Shown here: positions 32,036 to 42,334 of the stretch, piece after piece | How the letters are laid out: every line of letters starts with the position of its first letter | Position numbering within the stretch: position 1 is the stretch's first letter | Assembly (NCBI GenBank): GCA_905221605.1 | Contig: CAJNDS010002124.1 | Location: forward strand, 1,454,421 to 1,518,420 | DNA: 64,000 nt | Direction: 5' to 3' | Origin: Symbiodinium natans | Taxonomy: Eukaryota > Sar > Dinophyceae > Suessiales > Symbiodiniaceae | Position numbers and translations under genes: made by a program | The notes under the pieces: model-generated | The model's database searches: none | What the model was told of the DNA's origin: nothing | The model's input: the letters and a program-made list of their open reading frames with translations, nothing else

Positions 32036-32107
32036 TATGGGTTTAGGGTGTAGGGTTTAGGGTTTAGGGTGTAGGGTTTAGGGTGTAGGGTTTAGGGTTA
32101 CGGTTTA
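32036..32107 (+). repeat. TTTAGGG/TGTAGGG array
   Basis: About ten heptamers in which TGTAGGG alternates with TTTAGGG. Confidence 0.85.
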
Positions 32108-32836
32108 GGGTTGAGGGCTCAGAGTTAATATAGGGGCCTGAACAAATTTGAATAGGGTGTTTGGGGTGGGGGGGGGGGGTTCTTATAGTATAGTTATATA
32201 GGAACCATGAGGGAATACTATTAGCAATAATAAGAATAATCATATTCGTACCATAAGCATCTTAGCAATAATATTAATGATAATATGGATAAGAAATATG
32301 AATAATATCAACAATATTTATAAGATTAAAGTAATTACACCGACCGCTTTTTCGGGATTTTGGGCTCTCAGGGTTTAGGGACTCAGAACGTTCAGAGTTA
32401 GATTGGGCTCTCCAGGGTTTTCGGGTTTTTTTGAGCGGGTTTAGGGTCTAGGGTTTAGGGTTTAGGGTTTCGGGTTTGGGGTTTGGGGTTTGGGGTTTAG
32501 GGTTTAGGGCTCAGGGTTTAGGAGTTTTCAGGTTAAAGCGTCAAGGGGCTTAAAGGCTCGGGGCTTGGAAGACTCTTTTTCCTGGAGCCTTCTTGCACGG
32601 TTTTGGGTTTAGAGTTCAGGGTTTGGGGTATTAACTACACCTAAATACCCCTTCTAATCAAGCACACTTCCCCCCACCAACAAAAACGAACTAAACCGTC
32701 TGAAACCTAGACATGTTCAACAAATTGTGGGTGAGCTAAGTCTAGGGTTACGTACGGATTTAGGGTTTAGGGTTTAGGGTTTAGAGTTTAGGGTTTAGGG
32801 TTTAGGGTTCAGGATATAGGGCTGACCAGCGGTAAC

Positions 32837-32955
32837 GTAAACCCTAAACCCCAAACCCTAAACCCCAAACCCCAAACCCTAAACCCCAAACCCTAAACCC
32901 TAAACCCCAAACCCTAAACCCCAAACCCTAAACCCCAAACCCTAAACCCTAAGTC
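32837..32955 (-). repeat. CCCTAAACCCCAAA dimer array
   Basis: CCCTAAA and CCCCAAA heptamers alternate, forming a 14-bp higher-order unit for about eight repeats. Confidence 0.9.
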
Positions 32956-32962
32956 CCTGGAG

Positions 32963-33032
32963 GTCTGTCCAACGGCGCGATGAGCCCAATAGCCTCGGCT
33001 GCCCCGACGCCGCCAACGACAGCCTCCAAGTC
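32963..33032 (+). CDS. Candidate exon, Ala/Pro/Thr-rich
   Basis: CCTGGAG|G acceptor. Carrying one base from 31,992 it reads LSNGAMSPIASAAPTPPTTA then SK and ends TC|GTAGCC (GT). The other frames are less biased. Confidence 0.5.
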
Positions 33033-33289
33033 GTAGCCTGGTCGGTGATTTAGGGTTTAGGGTTTAGGGTTTAGGGCTTAGGATTCAGGGTTTAGGGTTT
33101 AGGATTTAGGGTCCAGGGTCGAGGGTCTTGGGTTTTGGGTTTTGGGTTAAAGTTTGGGAGCTTGATTGAGTTGCTGCCTGGGGATGAGGCTGGAGTAGAG
33201 GACTTGAGGATGAGCTTCCGTTCAGGTGGCAGGGTTGGGTTTTTGAGCTGAGGGTTGAGGGTTTGGGGTTGAGGGTTGAGGGTTTAGGG

Positions 33290-33385
33290 TTTAGGGTTTG
33301 GGGTTTGGGGTTTGGGGTTTGGGGTTTAGGGTATGGGGTTTAGGGTTGAGGGTTTCGGGTTTCGGGTTTCGGGTTTCGGGTTTGA
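33290..33385 (+). repeat. TTTGGGG then TTTCGGG variant array
   Basis: Blocks of TTTGGGG (about 5) and TTTCGGG (about 5), each locally uniform. Confidence 0.85.
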
Positions 33386-33850
33386 GTTGAGGGTTGAGGT
33401 GTTGAGTTTTTTGTTCCCGATAGGGCTTTTGCCTTTCGTTCAGGAACATGTTCGGAGTAGCCCTAAACCCTATACCCTAAACCCTAAACCCTAAAACCTA
33501 ACCCTAAACCCTAAACCCTAAACCCTAAACCTTAACACCTAAACCCTAAAGAACGTGTTTGTTTGGCACTCTTTTCTCAAGGTCACAGGGGAGGGTTTGA
33601 CCAGTTTGGGGTTTAGGGTTTAGGGAGTTTAGGGTTCAGAGGGCGGGTGCGTGTGCGTGTGTTTGAGTTTGGGAGGACTCCATATGACTTACCTGTTTAT
33701 TGAGATGGGTTATGCCTACTCAGCTGGAGGTAAGGAGTCACAGGTACGGCTTCTCCCTAACCGGAAAGGCTCCCTCCTCCCTCCCCTCCCCTCAGTTGGT
33801 TTAAAATGTACTTACTGTTAGCAACCATGCTTGGGCTCGGTTCATGCCAG

Positions 33851-33914
33851 GTCGCACCCGCGAACTCCCAGCAAGCGCTGCCACATTCGATCGGACAGCT
33901 TTCTGCAACGCAGG
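33851..33914 (+). CDS. Candidate exon, Gln/Ser-rich
   Basis: CTCGGTTCATGCCAG|G acceptor. Frame VAPANSQQALPHSIGQLSAT ends CAGG|GTTTAGGG, with the donor in the array that follows. Confidence 0.45.
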
Positions 33915-33969
33915 GTTTAGGGTTTAGGGTTTAGGGTTTAGGGTTTAGGCTTCAGGGGGCTGCAGGCTT

Positions 33970-34093
33970 ACAAGGAGGGGCCCCCCGAGTTATAAGTAGA
34001 GTTGTACAGACCTTAGATTGGGTTAGAAGGATCATGACTTAGGCCAAGGTCCCTTAACTAGAGTTAGTATAGTAAGGAGCCCCCTCCTGCAGA
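33970..34093 (+). mobile_element. MITE-like element, GAGGGGCCCCC family (best copy)
   Basis: The ends CAAGGAGGGGCCCCC and GGAGCCCCCTCCTGCAG are imperfect inverted repeats. Internal words are GTTATAAGTAGAGTTGTACA, GATTGGGTTAGAAGGATCAT and AGAGTTAGTATAGTAAGG. Related copies are at 11,350, 13,693 and (inverted) 56,211. Confidence 0.65.
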
Positions 34094-34714
34094 GCTGTTA
34101 TTACTTCTCTGCTTGTGAGTTTCCGGCATTATTTTTCCAGTTTAGTGAGCGCAGTTCTGACAGTTGAGTGGTTGTGTAGTTTCTGGGGTAGCATGTGGGG
34201 AAGTTTGCTTCACTAGGGTCGAATAGAGGCTGTGAAGCCCAAGCCCTACAACCCCCCCCCCCCACCCCAACCGGAAACGACTAAACCCGAATTAAACCCT
34301 GAACCGCCAGACTCATGACTCCACAAAAACCCGACACCGAATGGAAGCAAAACACAACCAAAAACCTAAACCCCTGACACCGAATAAGCGCAAAAGCTAC
34401 GAAGTTAACACGCACAGGGTTTAGGGTTTAGGGTTTGGGGTTACTTCACGGAGCCACCAAATGGCCACACCCACGCCCTTTCGACAGGGCTGTGTAAGGT
34501 TACTTGAAGGCTCTTCTTGCGATGACCATGAAGGGTCGACACGCGCTATGTTGGGCGAAATACCTAGGGTTCCAGTCTCAACGGACCCTCGCCACGCCAC
34601 AAGTTTAAGTGCTGAGTAATTAGGTTTTAGGATTAGCTGGCCTACTTGTTGCATCAACCTGCTTACTTTACTAGGTTCTCTGAGCTTTCATGTAGAGTCT
34701 TATCAGGCTTGCAG

Positions 34715-34755
34715 GATCGCATCAGGGTCGAAGGCATCGTGTTTAGCACCGCAAG
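34715..34755 (+). CDS. Candidate short exon
   Basis: CAGGCTTGCAG|G acceptor. Frame DRIRVEGIVFSTAR ends CAAG|GCTGAA, a GC donor. Confidence 0.4.
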
Positions 34756-34799
34756 GCTGAACCCTAAACCCTAGACCCGAGACCCCACACCCTAGATCC

Positions 34800-34952
34800 C
34801 AAACCCTAAACCCTAATCCGCAATCCCTAAACCCTAAACCCTAAACCCTAAACTCTAAACCCTAAACCCTAAACCCTAAACCCTAAACCCTAAACCCTAA
34901 ACCCTAAACCCTAAACCCTAAACCCTAAACCCTAAACCCTAAACCCTAAACC
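34800..34952 (-). repeat. CCCTAAA array
   Basis: About 20 heptamers with a few CCCTAAT/CTCTAAA variants on the left. Confidence 0.95.
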
Positions 34953-35189
34953 CAAGCCCAACACTAAATCCCGAGCCCCAAAACCATGTACCTGCACCTA
35001 CATCCGCTCGTGCCTGGTACTTTAACCCTAAAATCCTACAAGACTTATATTCCCGAAAAGCTAAAAGCTGCAAACCACAAAGCCCTTACCAAGCCCCAAA
35101 CCCTAAACCCTAAACTCCAAACCCGAAACCCTAAACCCTAATGCCTAAACCCTAAACCTAAACCCTAAACCCTGATCCCTGGCCGCAAG

Positions 35190-35271
35190 GATTCCGTACA
35201 GTGGACTCAGCTCGAACGGGATCTCTTCGAGTCCAGCTCGGGCTTGTCTCCTGTCAACATTTACAAAGCAG
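35190..35271 (+). CDS. Candidate exon with triplicated 3' end
   Basis: CCGCAAG|G acceptor. Phase-0 frame DSVQWTQLERDLFESSSGLS then PVNIYKA. The other frames are also open, but this one has the best third-position bias. Its last 19 bases (TGTCAACATTTACAAAGCA) recur at 35,368 and 35,473, each after a telomere-type array. Confidence 0.5.
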
Positions 35272-35500
35272 GGAGTTCAGGGTTTAGGGGTTTAGGGTTT
35301 AGGGTTTAGGGTTTAGGGTTTAGGGTTTAGGGTTTAGGGTTTAGGGTCTAGGGTTTAGGGTTTAGGGTGTCAACATTTACAAAGCAAGGAATGTGGGGGT
35401 TTAGGGGTTTAGGGTTTAGGGTTTAGGGTTTAGGGTTTAGGGTTTAGGGTTTAGGGTTTAGGGTTTAGGGTTTCAACATTTACAAAGCAAGGAATTTAGG
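35252..35500 (+). repeat. Tandem triplication of exon end plus TTTAGGG array
   Basis: CAACATTTACAAAGCA(A/G)GGA occurs at 35,255, 35,371 and 35,474. The first two copies are each followed by 9-13 TTTAGGG units and the third by TTTAGGG/TTTGGGGG remnants. The unit is about 105-115 bp. Confidence 0.85.
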
Positions 35501-35900
35501 GTTCGGGGTTTGGGGGTTTGGGGGTTTAGGGGTTTAGGGGTTTAACAAGTTTAAGGGTTTAGGGTTTGGGTTTGGGTTTTGGGGTTAGGGCGTAGGGTTT
35601 GGAGTTTGCGACGCCCACTAGTGCCTGCATTCCTTTTTCAGGGGCTTTAGGTTGCCTTCTAAATGCCATGAAACCAATTTCGTTAGTGGGCAGGCTATAT
35701 GAGTGTTTGGGATCAAGGATTCAGGGTTTAGACTTTGGGCACGAGAGCCCGCGCCTGAGTTTCTGTGCCAGAGTTTGAGAATCAGGAGCCTTGCAACATT
35801 GGAAGACAAAATGAAGCCAAACCACAACCCCTCCTAAGCCCTTTTAATCCCCGAAGCCCAAAGAAGCAAAACAAAAAAAGTGGCGATGCGACGGAGAAGG

Positions 35901-35923
35901 CCCCCCCCCCCCCCCCCCCCCCC
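35901..35923 (-). repeat. Poly-C tract (about 22) before CAG
   Basis: A C run ending CCCAG, an acceptor-like context. The following sequence (MPTTLALVGPNESLQADSS) is open but lacks an AG|G edge. Confidence 0.85.
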
Positions 35924-36045
35924 AGCATGCCAACAACTCTCGCGTTGGTAGGGCCCAATGAGTCGTTACAAGCAGACAGCAGCGCAAAACGGTCCCCCAA
36001 AGCCTCAGAGCACCTCCCCAACGCCCACAAACCCAGAGGGCTTAT

Positions 36046-36135
36046 AAACCCTAAACCCTAAACCCTAAACCCTAAACCCTAAACCCTAAACCCTAAACCC
36101 TAAACCCTAAACCCTAAACCCTAAACCCTAAACCT
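36046..36135 (-). repeat. CCCTAAA array
   Basis: About 12 heptamers. Confidence 0.95.
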
Positions 36136-36329
36136 AAACCGATGTCGCCTGAAGTGTCAAAGCCCACCGAACCCACCCCTAAGGCCCTCAGGACCTCAGC
36201 CGTACACCCCACACCCTATAAACCCTAAAGCCCAGACCCTCCAAAACCTAAACCCGAACCATAAAATTCCTGTAAACCCTAGAAAACACCAAACCTTAAC
36301 ATACCTCAAACCATAACTCTTTCACCCTA

Positions 36330-36445
36330 AACCCCAAACCCCAAACCCTCAACCCCAAACCCTAAACCCCAAACCGTAAACCCCAAACCCTAAACCCCAA
36401 ACCCTAAACCCTAAACCCCACGCCCCAAACCCGAAACCCTAAACC
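36330..36445 (-). repeat. CCCCAAA/CCCTAAA mixed array
   Basis: Alternating heptamer variants, similar to the block at 32,837. Confidence 0.85.
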
Positions 36446-36467
36446 CCAAAGAAGCCCCGGCAAAAAG

Positions 36468-36553
36468 GTACCATCCGACGGAGATGGCGTCGATGCGGCG
36501 GCTTCCGTCACAAGCCATCCTCATCGGAGGGCACCTTGGCTTCAACGTGATGG
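36468..36553 (+). CDS. Candidate exon upstream of glycosyltransferase
   Basis: CAAAAAG|G acceptor. Frame YHPTEMASMRRLPSQAILIG then GHLGFNVMG ends at a GC donor. The frame VPSDGDGVDAAASVTSHPH is also open. If coding, it precedes the glycosyltransferase exons on the same strand. Confidence 0.4.
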
Positions 36554-36555
36554 GC

Positions 36556-36658
36556 TAGGGTTTAGGGTTTAGGGTTTAGGGTTCAGGGTTTAGGGTTTAG
36601 GGTTTAGGGTTTAGGGTTTAGGGTTTAGGGTTTAGGGTTTAGGGTTTAGGGTTTAGAG
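36556..36658 (+). repeat. TTTAGGG array
   Basis: About 14 heptamers at the donor edge of the previous exon. Confidence 0.95.
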
Positions 36659-36918
36659 TGAAGTGTTTAGGGTTTAGGGTTTGTGGGGTTTGGGGTTGGT
36701 TGGGGTTTTGGAGAGTTTAGGGTTCAACATGGTAGGTTCAAGGCTTTGGAGGCTTAGGACCCCGGTTTTTGCCAATCCGCTTTGTATCAATTATGAAGAA
36801 CCTTGACCATTCCAATTTGGTTCGCAAGGTGTACAGGGTTTTTAGGGTTTTGGGCTTTGAGGATGTCGGGGTTATGGGTTGAGGGTTTAGGGTTTAGGGT
36901 TTAGGGTCTGGGTTTCAG

Positions 36919-36975
36919 GGCTTGCTGGCTTCAATGATTCAAAGTGGCGGGGTGGCCTCCTTGGGTTTCAAGGGG
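36919..36975 (+). CDS. Candidate exon upstream of glycosyltransferase
   Basis: GGTTTCAG|G acceptor; 19 codons (GLLASMIQSGGVASLGFKG) to AAGGGG|GTCGTA. Small-residue and hydrophobic composition. Family not recognised. Confidence 0.4.
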
Positions 36976-37459
36976 GTCGTACACCCCAAAACTCCGAAGC
37001 CCCACAAACGGAAACACCCTAAACCCTAGAACCCTTTAATTCCCAAAACCCTGGGCCCCTCGACCCTGGGCCCTAAACGGAAGCCCCCTAAACCACCTAA
37101 AGTCCTAATCCCTGAGCCCTAAACCCCAACCCCTAAACCCTGAACCCCTATGACCTAAACTGAAGCCCCTAAACCCCTAAACCCTCAACTGAAGTCCCTA
37201 AACCCCTAAACCCCAAACCCCTAAGCCCCTACACCCCAAAACCCTAAACCCTAAACCCTAAAATCCTAAACCCCTAAACCCTAAATTCTTCATGCCGAAA
37301 CCCTAAACCCTAAACCCCTCAACCCCAAGCCCTAAACCCCCAAACCCTAAACCCCCAAACCCTAAACCCTAAATGAACCGAATCAAACCCTAAACCCTAG
37401 GCCCCTAAACCCTAAAACACCCAAACCCTAAGCCCTACATAAACCCCCCCAGTAAACCC

Positions 37460-37530
37460 TAATAAACCCTAAACCCTAAACCCTAAACCCTAAACCCTAA
37501 ACCCTAAACCCTAAACCCTAAACCCTAAAC
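37460..37530 (-). repeat. CCCTAAA array
   Basis: About ten heptamers, 15 bp before the first recognisable glycosyltransferase exon. Confidence 0.95.
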
Positions 37531-37543
37531 CCCCCAAAGCCAG

Positions 37544-37621
37544 GACCGGGGTCAACTTCGAGGTTCCCGGCCGGGTGTCCATCGTGGCGCCCTCCATGTC
37601 CACGCGTCAGCTCCTGGGACG
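37544..37621 (+). CDS. Glycosyltransferase exon: N-terminal strand
   Basis: AAAGCCAG|G acceptor. Frame TGVNFEVPGRVSIVAPSMST then RQLLGR. G-R-V-S-I-V-x-P-x-x-x-x-R is the first beta strand and loop of the nucleotide-sugar binding half of family-2 enzymes. It ends CG|GATGTT (GA donor), phase 2. Confidence 0.6.
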
Positions 37622-37649
37622 GATGTTAGGGGCTTAAGGGTTTAAGGTT

Positions 37650-37740
37650 TGGGGTTTAGGGTTTAGGGTTTGGGGTTCGGGTTTAGGGTTTAGGGTTTAG
37701 GGTTTAGGGTTTAGGGTTTAGGGTTTAGGGTTTGGGGTTT
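37650..37740 (+). repeat. TTTAGGG array
   Basis: About 12 units, TTTGGGG at the edges, in the intron after the VSIVAPSM exon. Confidence 0.9.
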
Positions 37741-38418
37741 AGGATTCAGGGTTACAGTTTAGGGGTTTAGGGTTTGGGGTCTGGGGTCTAGGGGTTTTTC
37801 GGGCTTGGGGTTTGGAGCTCAGGATTTAGGGCTTAGGATTTAAGGTTAAGGTTTTAAGGTTTGCTTAAGAACCCCCCCCCCCAAAAAAAAAAAAAAAAAA
37901 AATCAAAGAGACTGTGATTAGGGTTTGGGGTTCTTGGAGTTTAGGGTTTCGGGTTTAGGGTGTAGGGTTTGAGGCCGCATACTTACAGGCACACCAGATC
38001 CGTAGCTCCAATCCCTGCACCGACAAAACCCTCGCAACTCTGCAAGCCCTAAGAACCCTGCATTAGCGACGAAACTAAGCCGAAACCCCAAACCCGAAAT
38101 CCTAAAGCCCTCGCACCCTGCACCCCAGCGATTTCCGGAGGCATTACCACGAGAACCTTTGGCGTTGCTTCGACGCGCAGACATGGGTGCCCTGACCGGA
38201 GTCGGGGGGCATTTGGGCTCTCCCGACAGTCTAAACCCGAAACGTAAACCCCTAAGCCCCTAAACCCCTATATCCCTGAGCCCCTAAGCGTTAAACCCCC
38301 ACCCCTGAACCCCTAAACCCTAAACAGCCCTAGGCCCCGATAAACCCTAAACCCCTCAACCCCTGAACCCATAAACCCGTGAGGCCCTAAAACCTGGAAC
38401 AAGTCTACGGTCGGAACC

Positions 38419-38530
38419 ATGGGCCCTTAGTATGTTCACGTACCCTTGTTTATACGGATCCTAAGTATGGGCCCTATTACACATAGTGTATATAAGGGTT
38501 TTATAACAGGGACCCACATTAAGGGCCCAT
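38419..38530. mobile_element. MITE-like element with 11-bp inverted ends
   Basis: ATGGGCCCTTA at the left and TAAGGGCCCAT at the right enclose 90 bases with TATGGGCCC and TATAAGGGTTTTATA words. Related eroded sequence lies at about 15,565-15,650 and 28,478-28,570. It is intronic in the glycosyltransferase locus. Confidence 0.7.
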
Positions 38531-38861
38531 TCTTCAAACCCAAGCCTTTAAACCCCTAAACCCCGAAATCCTAAACCCTAAACCCCTGAACCCCTAAACC
38601 CCAAAAACCCCAAACCCACGAGGCGCAGCCCCGAATCCTGGCCCAAGACCTCTTTCAAGCGGTCCTAGGGGTTTCTCTTGGGACCTTACAGGGTTGAGGG
38701 TAGAAGCTCGTAAGTAAGCCCTCAGCAAGCCACATCTTCTCTAGGTCTTCTGAGGGTCAGGGTTGCTTCAGGGTTTAGGCTTTATGGTTTAGGGCGAAGG
38801 GCTAAGCCCCCGCCTTAAATGCGAAGAACATGAAGCCCGAAAGTACCGTGGTGGCAGCAAG

Positions 38862-38905
38862 GTCGTGGTGGAAGCATTTCATTGGCCCGCAAAAATGGCC
38901 AAAAG
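38862..38905 (+). CDS. Glycosyltransferase exon: helix before KELIVV
   Basis: GGCAGCAAG|G acceptor in phase 2, completing the Arg left by the previous exon. Reads SWWKHFIGPQKWPK, matching the 'x-L-x-x-C-F-x-x-Q-x-W-P' helix that precedes KELIVV. Donor CAAAAG|GC leaves phase 1, which does not match the phase-0 start of the next exon, so this edge is uncertain. Confidence 0.45.
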
Positions 38906-38950
38906 GCAAGCGCCCCGCCACGACCCTAAACCCTAAACCCCCCAACCCAG

Positions 38951-39016
38951 GCCGACAAGGAGCTCATTGTCGTGGAGACATACGAAGATGCACCTTCCAA
39001 ATTCCTGCAGACGAAG
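38951..39016 (+). CDS. Glycosyltransferase exon: KELIVVETYED strand
   Basis: AACCCAG|G acceptor. Phase-0 frame ADKELIVVETYEDAPSKFLQ then TK. K-E-L-I-V-V-x-x-x-E-D is the second strand of the family-2 fold. Donor ACGAAG|GC in phase 0. Confidence 0.65.
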
Positions 39017-39342
39017 GCCTCACGCTCCCCGTGCTTTTGGGGTTTAGGGTTTTACGGTATGGACGCCCTCAAAGGGTATATTATAGGGCGGATATCAGGT
39101 ACCTAATTGCATCATTCCTCACTAAGAAAGTTTAGGGTTTAGGGTTTGGGGCCCCCCCTAAACCCTAAGCACTCAACCCCAAGTTCCCCTGAGTGTTTTT
39201 TGTGGCTTAGAATTCTTGCTGCTTTATAGGCGACCTGATTCGCACTCTTGGGTCCTCCCGCCGTCCTGAAGCCTCGAAGTAAACCCGGAGCCCGAGAACA
39301 TCAACCGAAACCCTGAGACCCTGTCTGCTCGACATCCTGAAG

Positions 39343-39392
39343 TCCTAAACCCTAAACCCTAAACCCTAAACCCTAAACCCTAAACCCTAAAC
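39343..39392 (-). repeat. CCCTAAA array
   Basis: Seven heptamers in the intron between the KELIVV and ERIVHI exons. Confidence 0.95.
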
Positions 39393-39447
39393 CCCTGAAA
39401 CCTTCAGCCCGAAAACCCTCAAAGTCAAGCCGGACCCCTCTGGAGAG

Positions 39448-39501
39448 GCCATGGCCGATGAGCGGATTGTGCACATCACAATCAAAGTGCAGCCTGGGCA
39501 G
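39448..39501 (+). CDS. Glycosyltransferase exon: ERIVHI strand
   Basis: TCTGGAGAG|G acceptor; 18 codons AMADERIVHITIKVQPGQ, ending CAG|GACCCC (GA donor), phase 0. Joined to 40,643 it gives VQPGQ-DFSVGLKRN, the normal spacing between this strand and the KRN helix. Confidence 0.6.
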
Positions 39502-40054
39502 GACCCCAGCATGGGATGTAGGCTTTGGTTTTGAGTTGCTCAGGCTTGTTTAGGGTTTGGGGTTTAGGGTTTATGGCCAAGGCTTCAGGGTTGTTCAGGG
39601 TTGTTCAGGGTTTAAACAGGGATGAAGGCTTTCGTTTAGAGGGCCTTCAGGGTTGTTGAGGGTTGTTCAGGGTTTAAGGTTTAGGTTTCAGGGTTTGGGC
39701 CTTAGGGTGTAGGGTTTTGGGTGCCTAGTTGAGGGGGGGGGGGAGGGGCACTGGTGCTAAAAGCACTCAGACGCGTGCCCCCCTTTTAGGGATTTAGGAT
39801 TGGGTTTTGGGGGGTTTAGGGCTTCGGGCTTCGCCACTTGGGCACGACTCCATGGAGTCAGTCTCCTAAAAATCTCGCTGGCTTGCTTGAGTCAGCCTGC
39901 GGTAGCACGTGTCTGCATTGCATAAGGCTTAAGAACACAAAACTGCGCCTTGTTGGCGCATGCTCCGAAAGTGAAAGCAGACCATTAATCACCTGCATCT
40001 CCGTCAGCCGTTTGCACCTCTGGGTGTACCAACCTCCGAAAGTGTGAGCCAGAG

Positions 40055-40124
40055 GACGAACTCGACACACATGGAGCGCAAATGCTTGTCTTCCATCTTG
40101 GCCCCGATGCGATATGGCGGGGGG
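40055..40124 (+). CDS. Coding-like island within a glycosyltransferase intron
   Basis: GCCAGAG|G acceptor. Phase-0 frame DELDTHGAQMLVFHLGPDAI then WRGG ends GG|GTCTCC at the edge of a palindromic element. It would pair in phase with 40,336. Including both adds about 45 residues between the strand and the KRN helix, which is unusual, so these may be alternative, decaying or chance exons. Confidence 0.35.
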
Positions 40125-40234
40125 GTCTCCGAAAAGACATTTTTTTTTTTTTTTTTTGGGGGGGGGGCCTTTAAGGGGGATTCTCTTCTATTGGGGTATG
40201 AAAGGGGTGCCCCTACTTTCGGAAACCACCGTAT
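40122..40234 (+). mobile_element. Introner-like palindromic element (T/G-run family, copy A)
   Basis: The left end GGTCTCCGAAAAG mirrors CTTTCGGAAACCACC at the right. Inside are T(18)G(10), CCTTTAAGGGGGATTCT and TATTGGGGTATGAAAGGGGTG. The same word order occurs at 48,124 (+) and 51,331 (inverted). Its first GT coincides with a possible donor at 40,125. Confidence 0.65.
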
Positions 40235-40335
40235 CTCACAAGATTGCATCTTAGATTCCACGGAGTTTTTTTATTATTAGTTTCATGTATGATTTTTTAG
40301 CTCGTATTCTTATTACCATTACTAGTATGGTCAAG

Positions 40336-40400
40336 GCCAAGGCGCGGGCAGAAGCGTGGCCTTCAGCAAAGTGTCGAGCGCTGATTGCGGCATCGTGGAG
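40336..40400 (+). CDS. Coding-like island within a glycosyltransferase intron
   Basis: TGGTCAAG|G acceptor. Carrying one base from 40,124 it reads QGAGRSVAFSKVSSADCGIV then E and ends GAG|GCTACC. See the note at 40,055: protein-like, but inconsistent with the direct strand-to-helix junction. Confidence 0.35.
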
Positions 40401-40642
40401 GCTACCTGGGATAGGGGAACACTATCCCCTTTCCTTAAACCCGCGATTGCATGTTCAGGACATGAAAGGTAGCTGGACTAAAATCCTAATACTCTTAGGC
40501 AGCCCAAAAACCCTAAAAGCCTAAACCCCTAAGCCCCAAACCCCAAAGTCCCAAAACCTCAAACTCTAAGCCCTAAACCCTAAAACCCTAAACCCCTCCA
40601 AACCCTACAAAACCCTAAACCCTAAACCCCTAAACCTGCAAG

Positions 40643-40691
40643 GACTTCAGTGTTGGTCTGAAGCGGAACATGACTCTTCACATGGCCACAG
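40643..40691 (+). CDS. Glycosyltransferase exon: KRN helix
   Basis: CCTGCAAG|G acceptor, phase 0. Frame DFSVGLKRNMTLHMAT then a split Gly. The S-x-G-x-K-R-N helix directly precedes the metal site in family-2 enzymes. Donor ACAG|GCATCT (GC), phase 1; the next exon completes Gly and begins EFIV. Confidence 0.7.
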
Positions 40692-40759
40692 GCATCTTCG
40701 GGGGCCTTCGGGGCATTTTAAGGTTTAGGAGTTCAGAACCTTTATCAGGGGTTTAGGGG

Positions 40760-40845
40760 TTAGGGTTTAGGGTTTAGGGGTTAGGGGTTTAGGGTTTAGG
40801 GTTTAGGGTTTAGGGTTTAGGGTTTAGGGGTTAAGGTTGAGGGTC
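40760..40845 (+). repeat. TTTAGGG array
   Basis: About 11 units with octamer TTTAGGGG interruptions, in the intron between the KRN and DDDD exons. Confidence 0.9.
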
Positions 40846-41660
40846 TTTAGAGTTTAGGGTTTAGGGTTGAGGGTTTAGAGTTCCAGGCTTCGGTTTGTTG
40901 AGTTCGCTGGGCTCCCGGTTCCTCGTTGCCTAACTCTCATTTAAAGTTGGCCTTTGAGATATTTGGGCCCTGAAGCCATTCAAAGCTCAAAAGCACGCCG
41001 GAAACCCTAAGCCCTAAACCCTAAACCCTAAACCCTAAACCCTAATTAAACCCTAAACCCTCGAAGTCGAGGGCTGGGAGTTCCTGGGGCGCCCTCAGAA
41101 TCGTAGGCCTTTGCTTCTTCTGGGATCTCCGAAGTTCTTTTCTCTACGCGCAGAGCCCTAGATTCTTGGTAATTAGCCGCAGCAGTACACTTGTTCCCGA
41201 ATGCTCCGCAGAAGGGTTCCCGTTTTAAAGTTAGGGGTCTGGGGGTTGGGAGGTTACCAAACGTCGTTGCGTATTGTCCGTAAAGCGTCCGCAAAGCGTC
41301 CGCGAAAACTGTAAACCCTAACCCCTTAACCCTGTACACCCTAGGGTCCACGACAAGCTCGAATGCCAACATCGACGTGCTGTAGCCGTTGGCTGAGAGT
41401 TTAACATGTCGGAGTGCAAGAACCCCACAACCCTGAGGCCCAACTGAACCTTAAAAGCCACAAAATCCCCAGTAGCACCTTCGACTATTCCCTTTCAGGG
41501 GGTTAGATTCCCTGATAAACTCCTTTGTGAACCGGAAGGGTTGGCACGCACCCTTCGAGTTCTAGATTCCTGGGCAACCTAGCCTTTACAACTTTAAACA
41601 GCCTCAGGCCCCTGTAGGCTATGCCACTGCCCTTAAATACCCCCCGAATCAGCATGGAAG

Positions 41661-41705
41661 GCGAGTTCATCGTGAACTTCGACGACGATGATCTCTACGC
41701 ACCAG
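41661..41705 (+). CDS. Glycosyltransferase exon: DDDD metal site
   Basis: GCATGGAAG|G acceptor. Completing the split Gly it reads GEFIVNFDDDDLYAP, the A-x-G-E-x-I-x-x-x-D-D-D-D strand whose aspartates bind the metal and nucleotide-sugar phosphates. Donor CCAG|GTCCC (GT), phase 1. The match to the family is clear despite only 45 bases. Confidence 0.75.
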
Positions 41706-41744
41706 GTCCCTTTCCCGAAACCCCGGACTCGCAAGGGTTGAAGG

Positions 41745-41828
41745 TTTAGGGTTTAGGGTTTAGGGTCTAGGGTTTAGGGTTTAGGGTTTAGGGTTTAGGG
41801 TTTAGGGTTTAGGGCTTAGGGCTTAGGG
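41745..41828 (+). repeat. TTTAGGG array
   Basis: About 12 heptamers in the intron between the DDDD and GYVTKM exons. Confidence 0.95.
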
Positions 41829-42299
41829 TTTTATGAGGTTTAGGGCTTGCGGGTTTAGTGGTTAAGAGATCAACACCAAGGAGCATTCAACGGCCAGCAG
41901 GAACCCTAACCCCTCAACCGCTAAACCAACCAACCCACCAACCAACCAAGCCGATATTCCTTGACACCATAAGCCCCATCCTTGACACCATAAGCCCCAT
42001 CACCCCTGGAATAACCACCAAGACCGTTTTTAACTTGTCAAACATGGCTAAGCCATCCCGTGCTACTTCAACCGCTACAGACATTCTGGAACTTGTGGCA
42101 ACAAAGCAACCAAGCCCTTACTGCACCCCAGAACCCGATCAGGCACTCTACGGTTTAAGGGTTTAGGGTCTAGGGTCTAGGGTTCCCAACGTAGGGAGCC
42201 CCCTGATACTGACCCCGGGGTTTAGGTTTTTGGTTTAGGGTTTGGGGTTTAGGGTTGGGGTTTAGGAGTGCGGGTTTAGGGCTCTTGTGCGGCCCGCAG

Positions 42300-42334
42300 G
42301 CTACGTCACCAAAATGGTGAGCCTGATGCAGAAG
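42300..42334 (+). CDS. Glycosyltransferase exon: GYVTKMV helix
   Basis: CGGCCCGCAG|G acceptor. With the carried G it reads GYVTKMVSLMQK, the helix after the metal site (Y-x-x-x-M-V). Donor AAG|GACTAG (GA), phase 0. Reading through would hit TAG two codons later. Confidence 0.65.

Noticed and set aside
35252-35500. CRISPR array
   Set aside because: The 'spacers' are telomere-type tandem repeats of unequal length, only three copies exist, and the context is eukaryotic.
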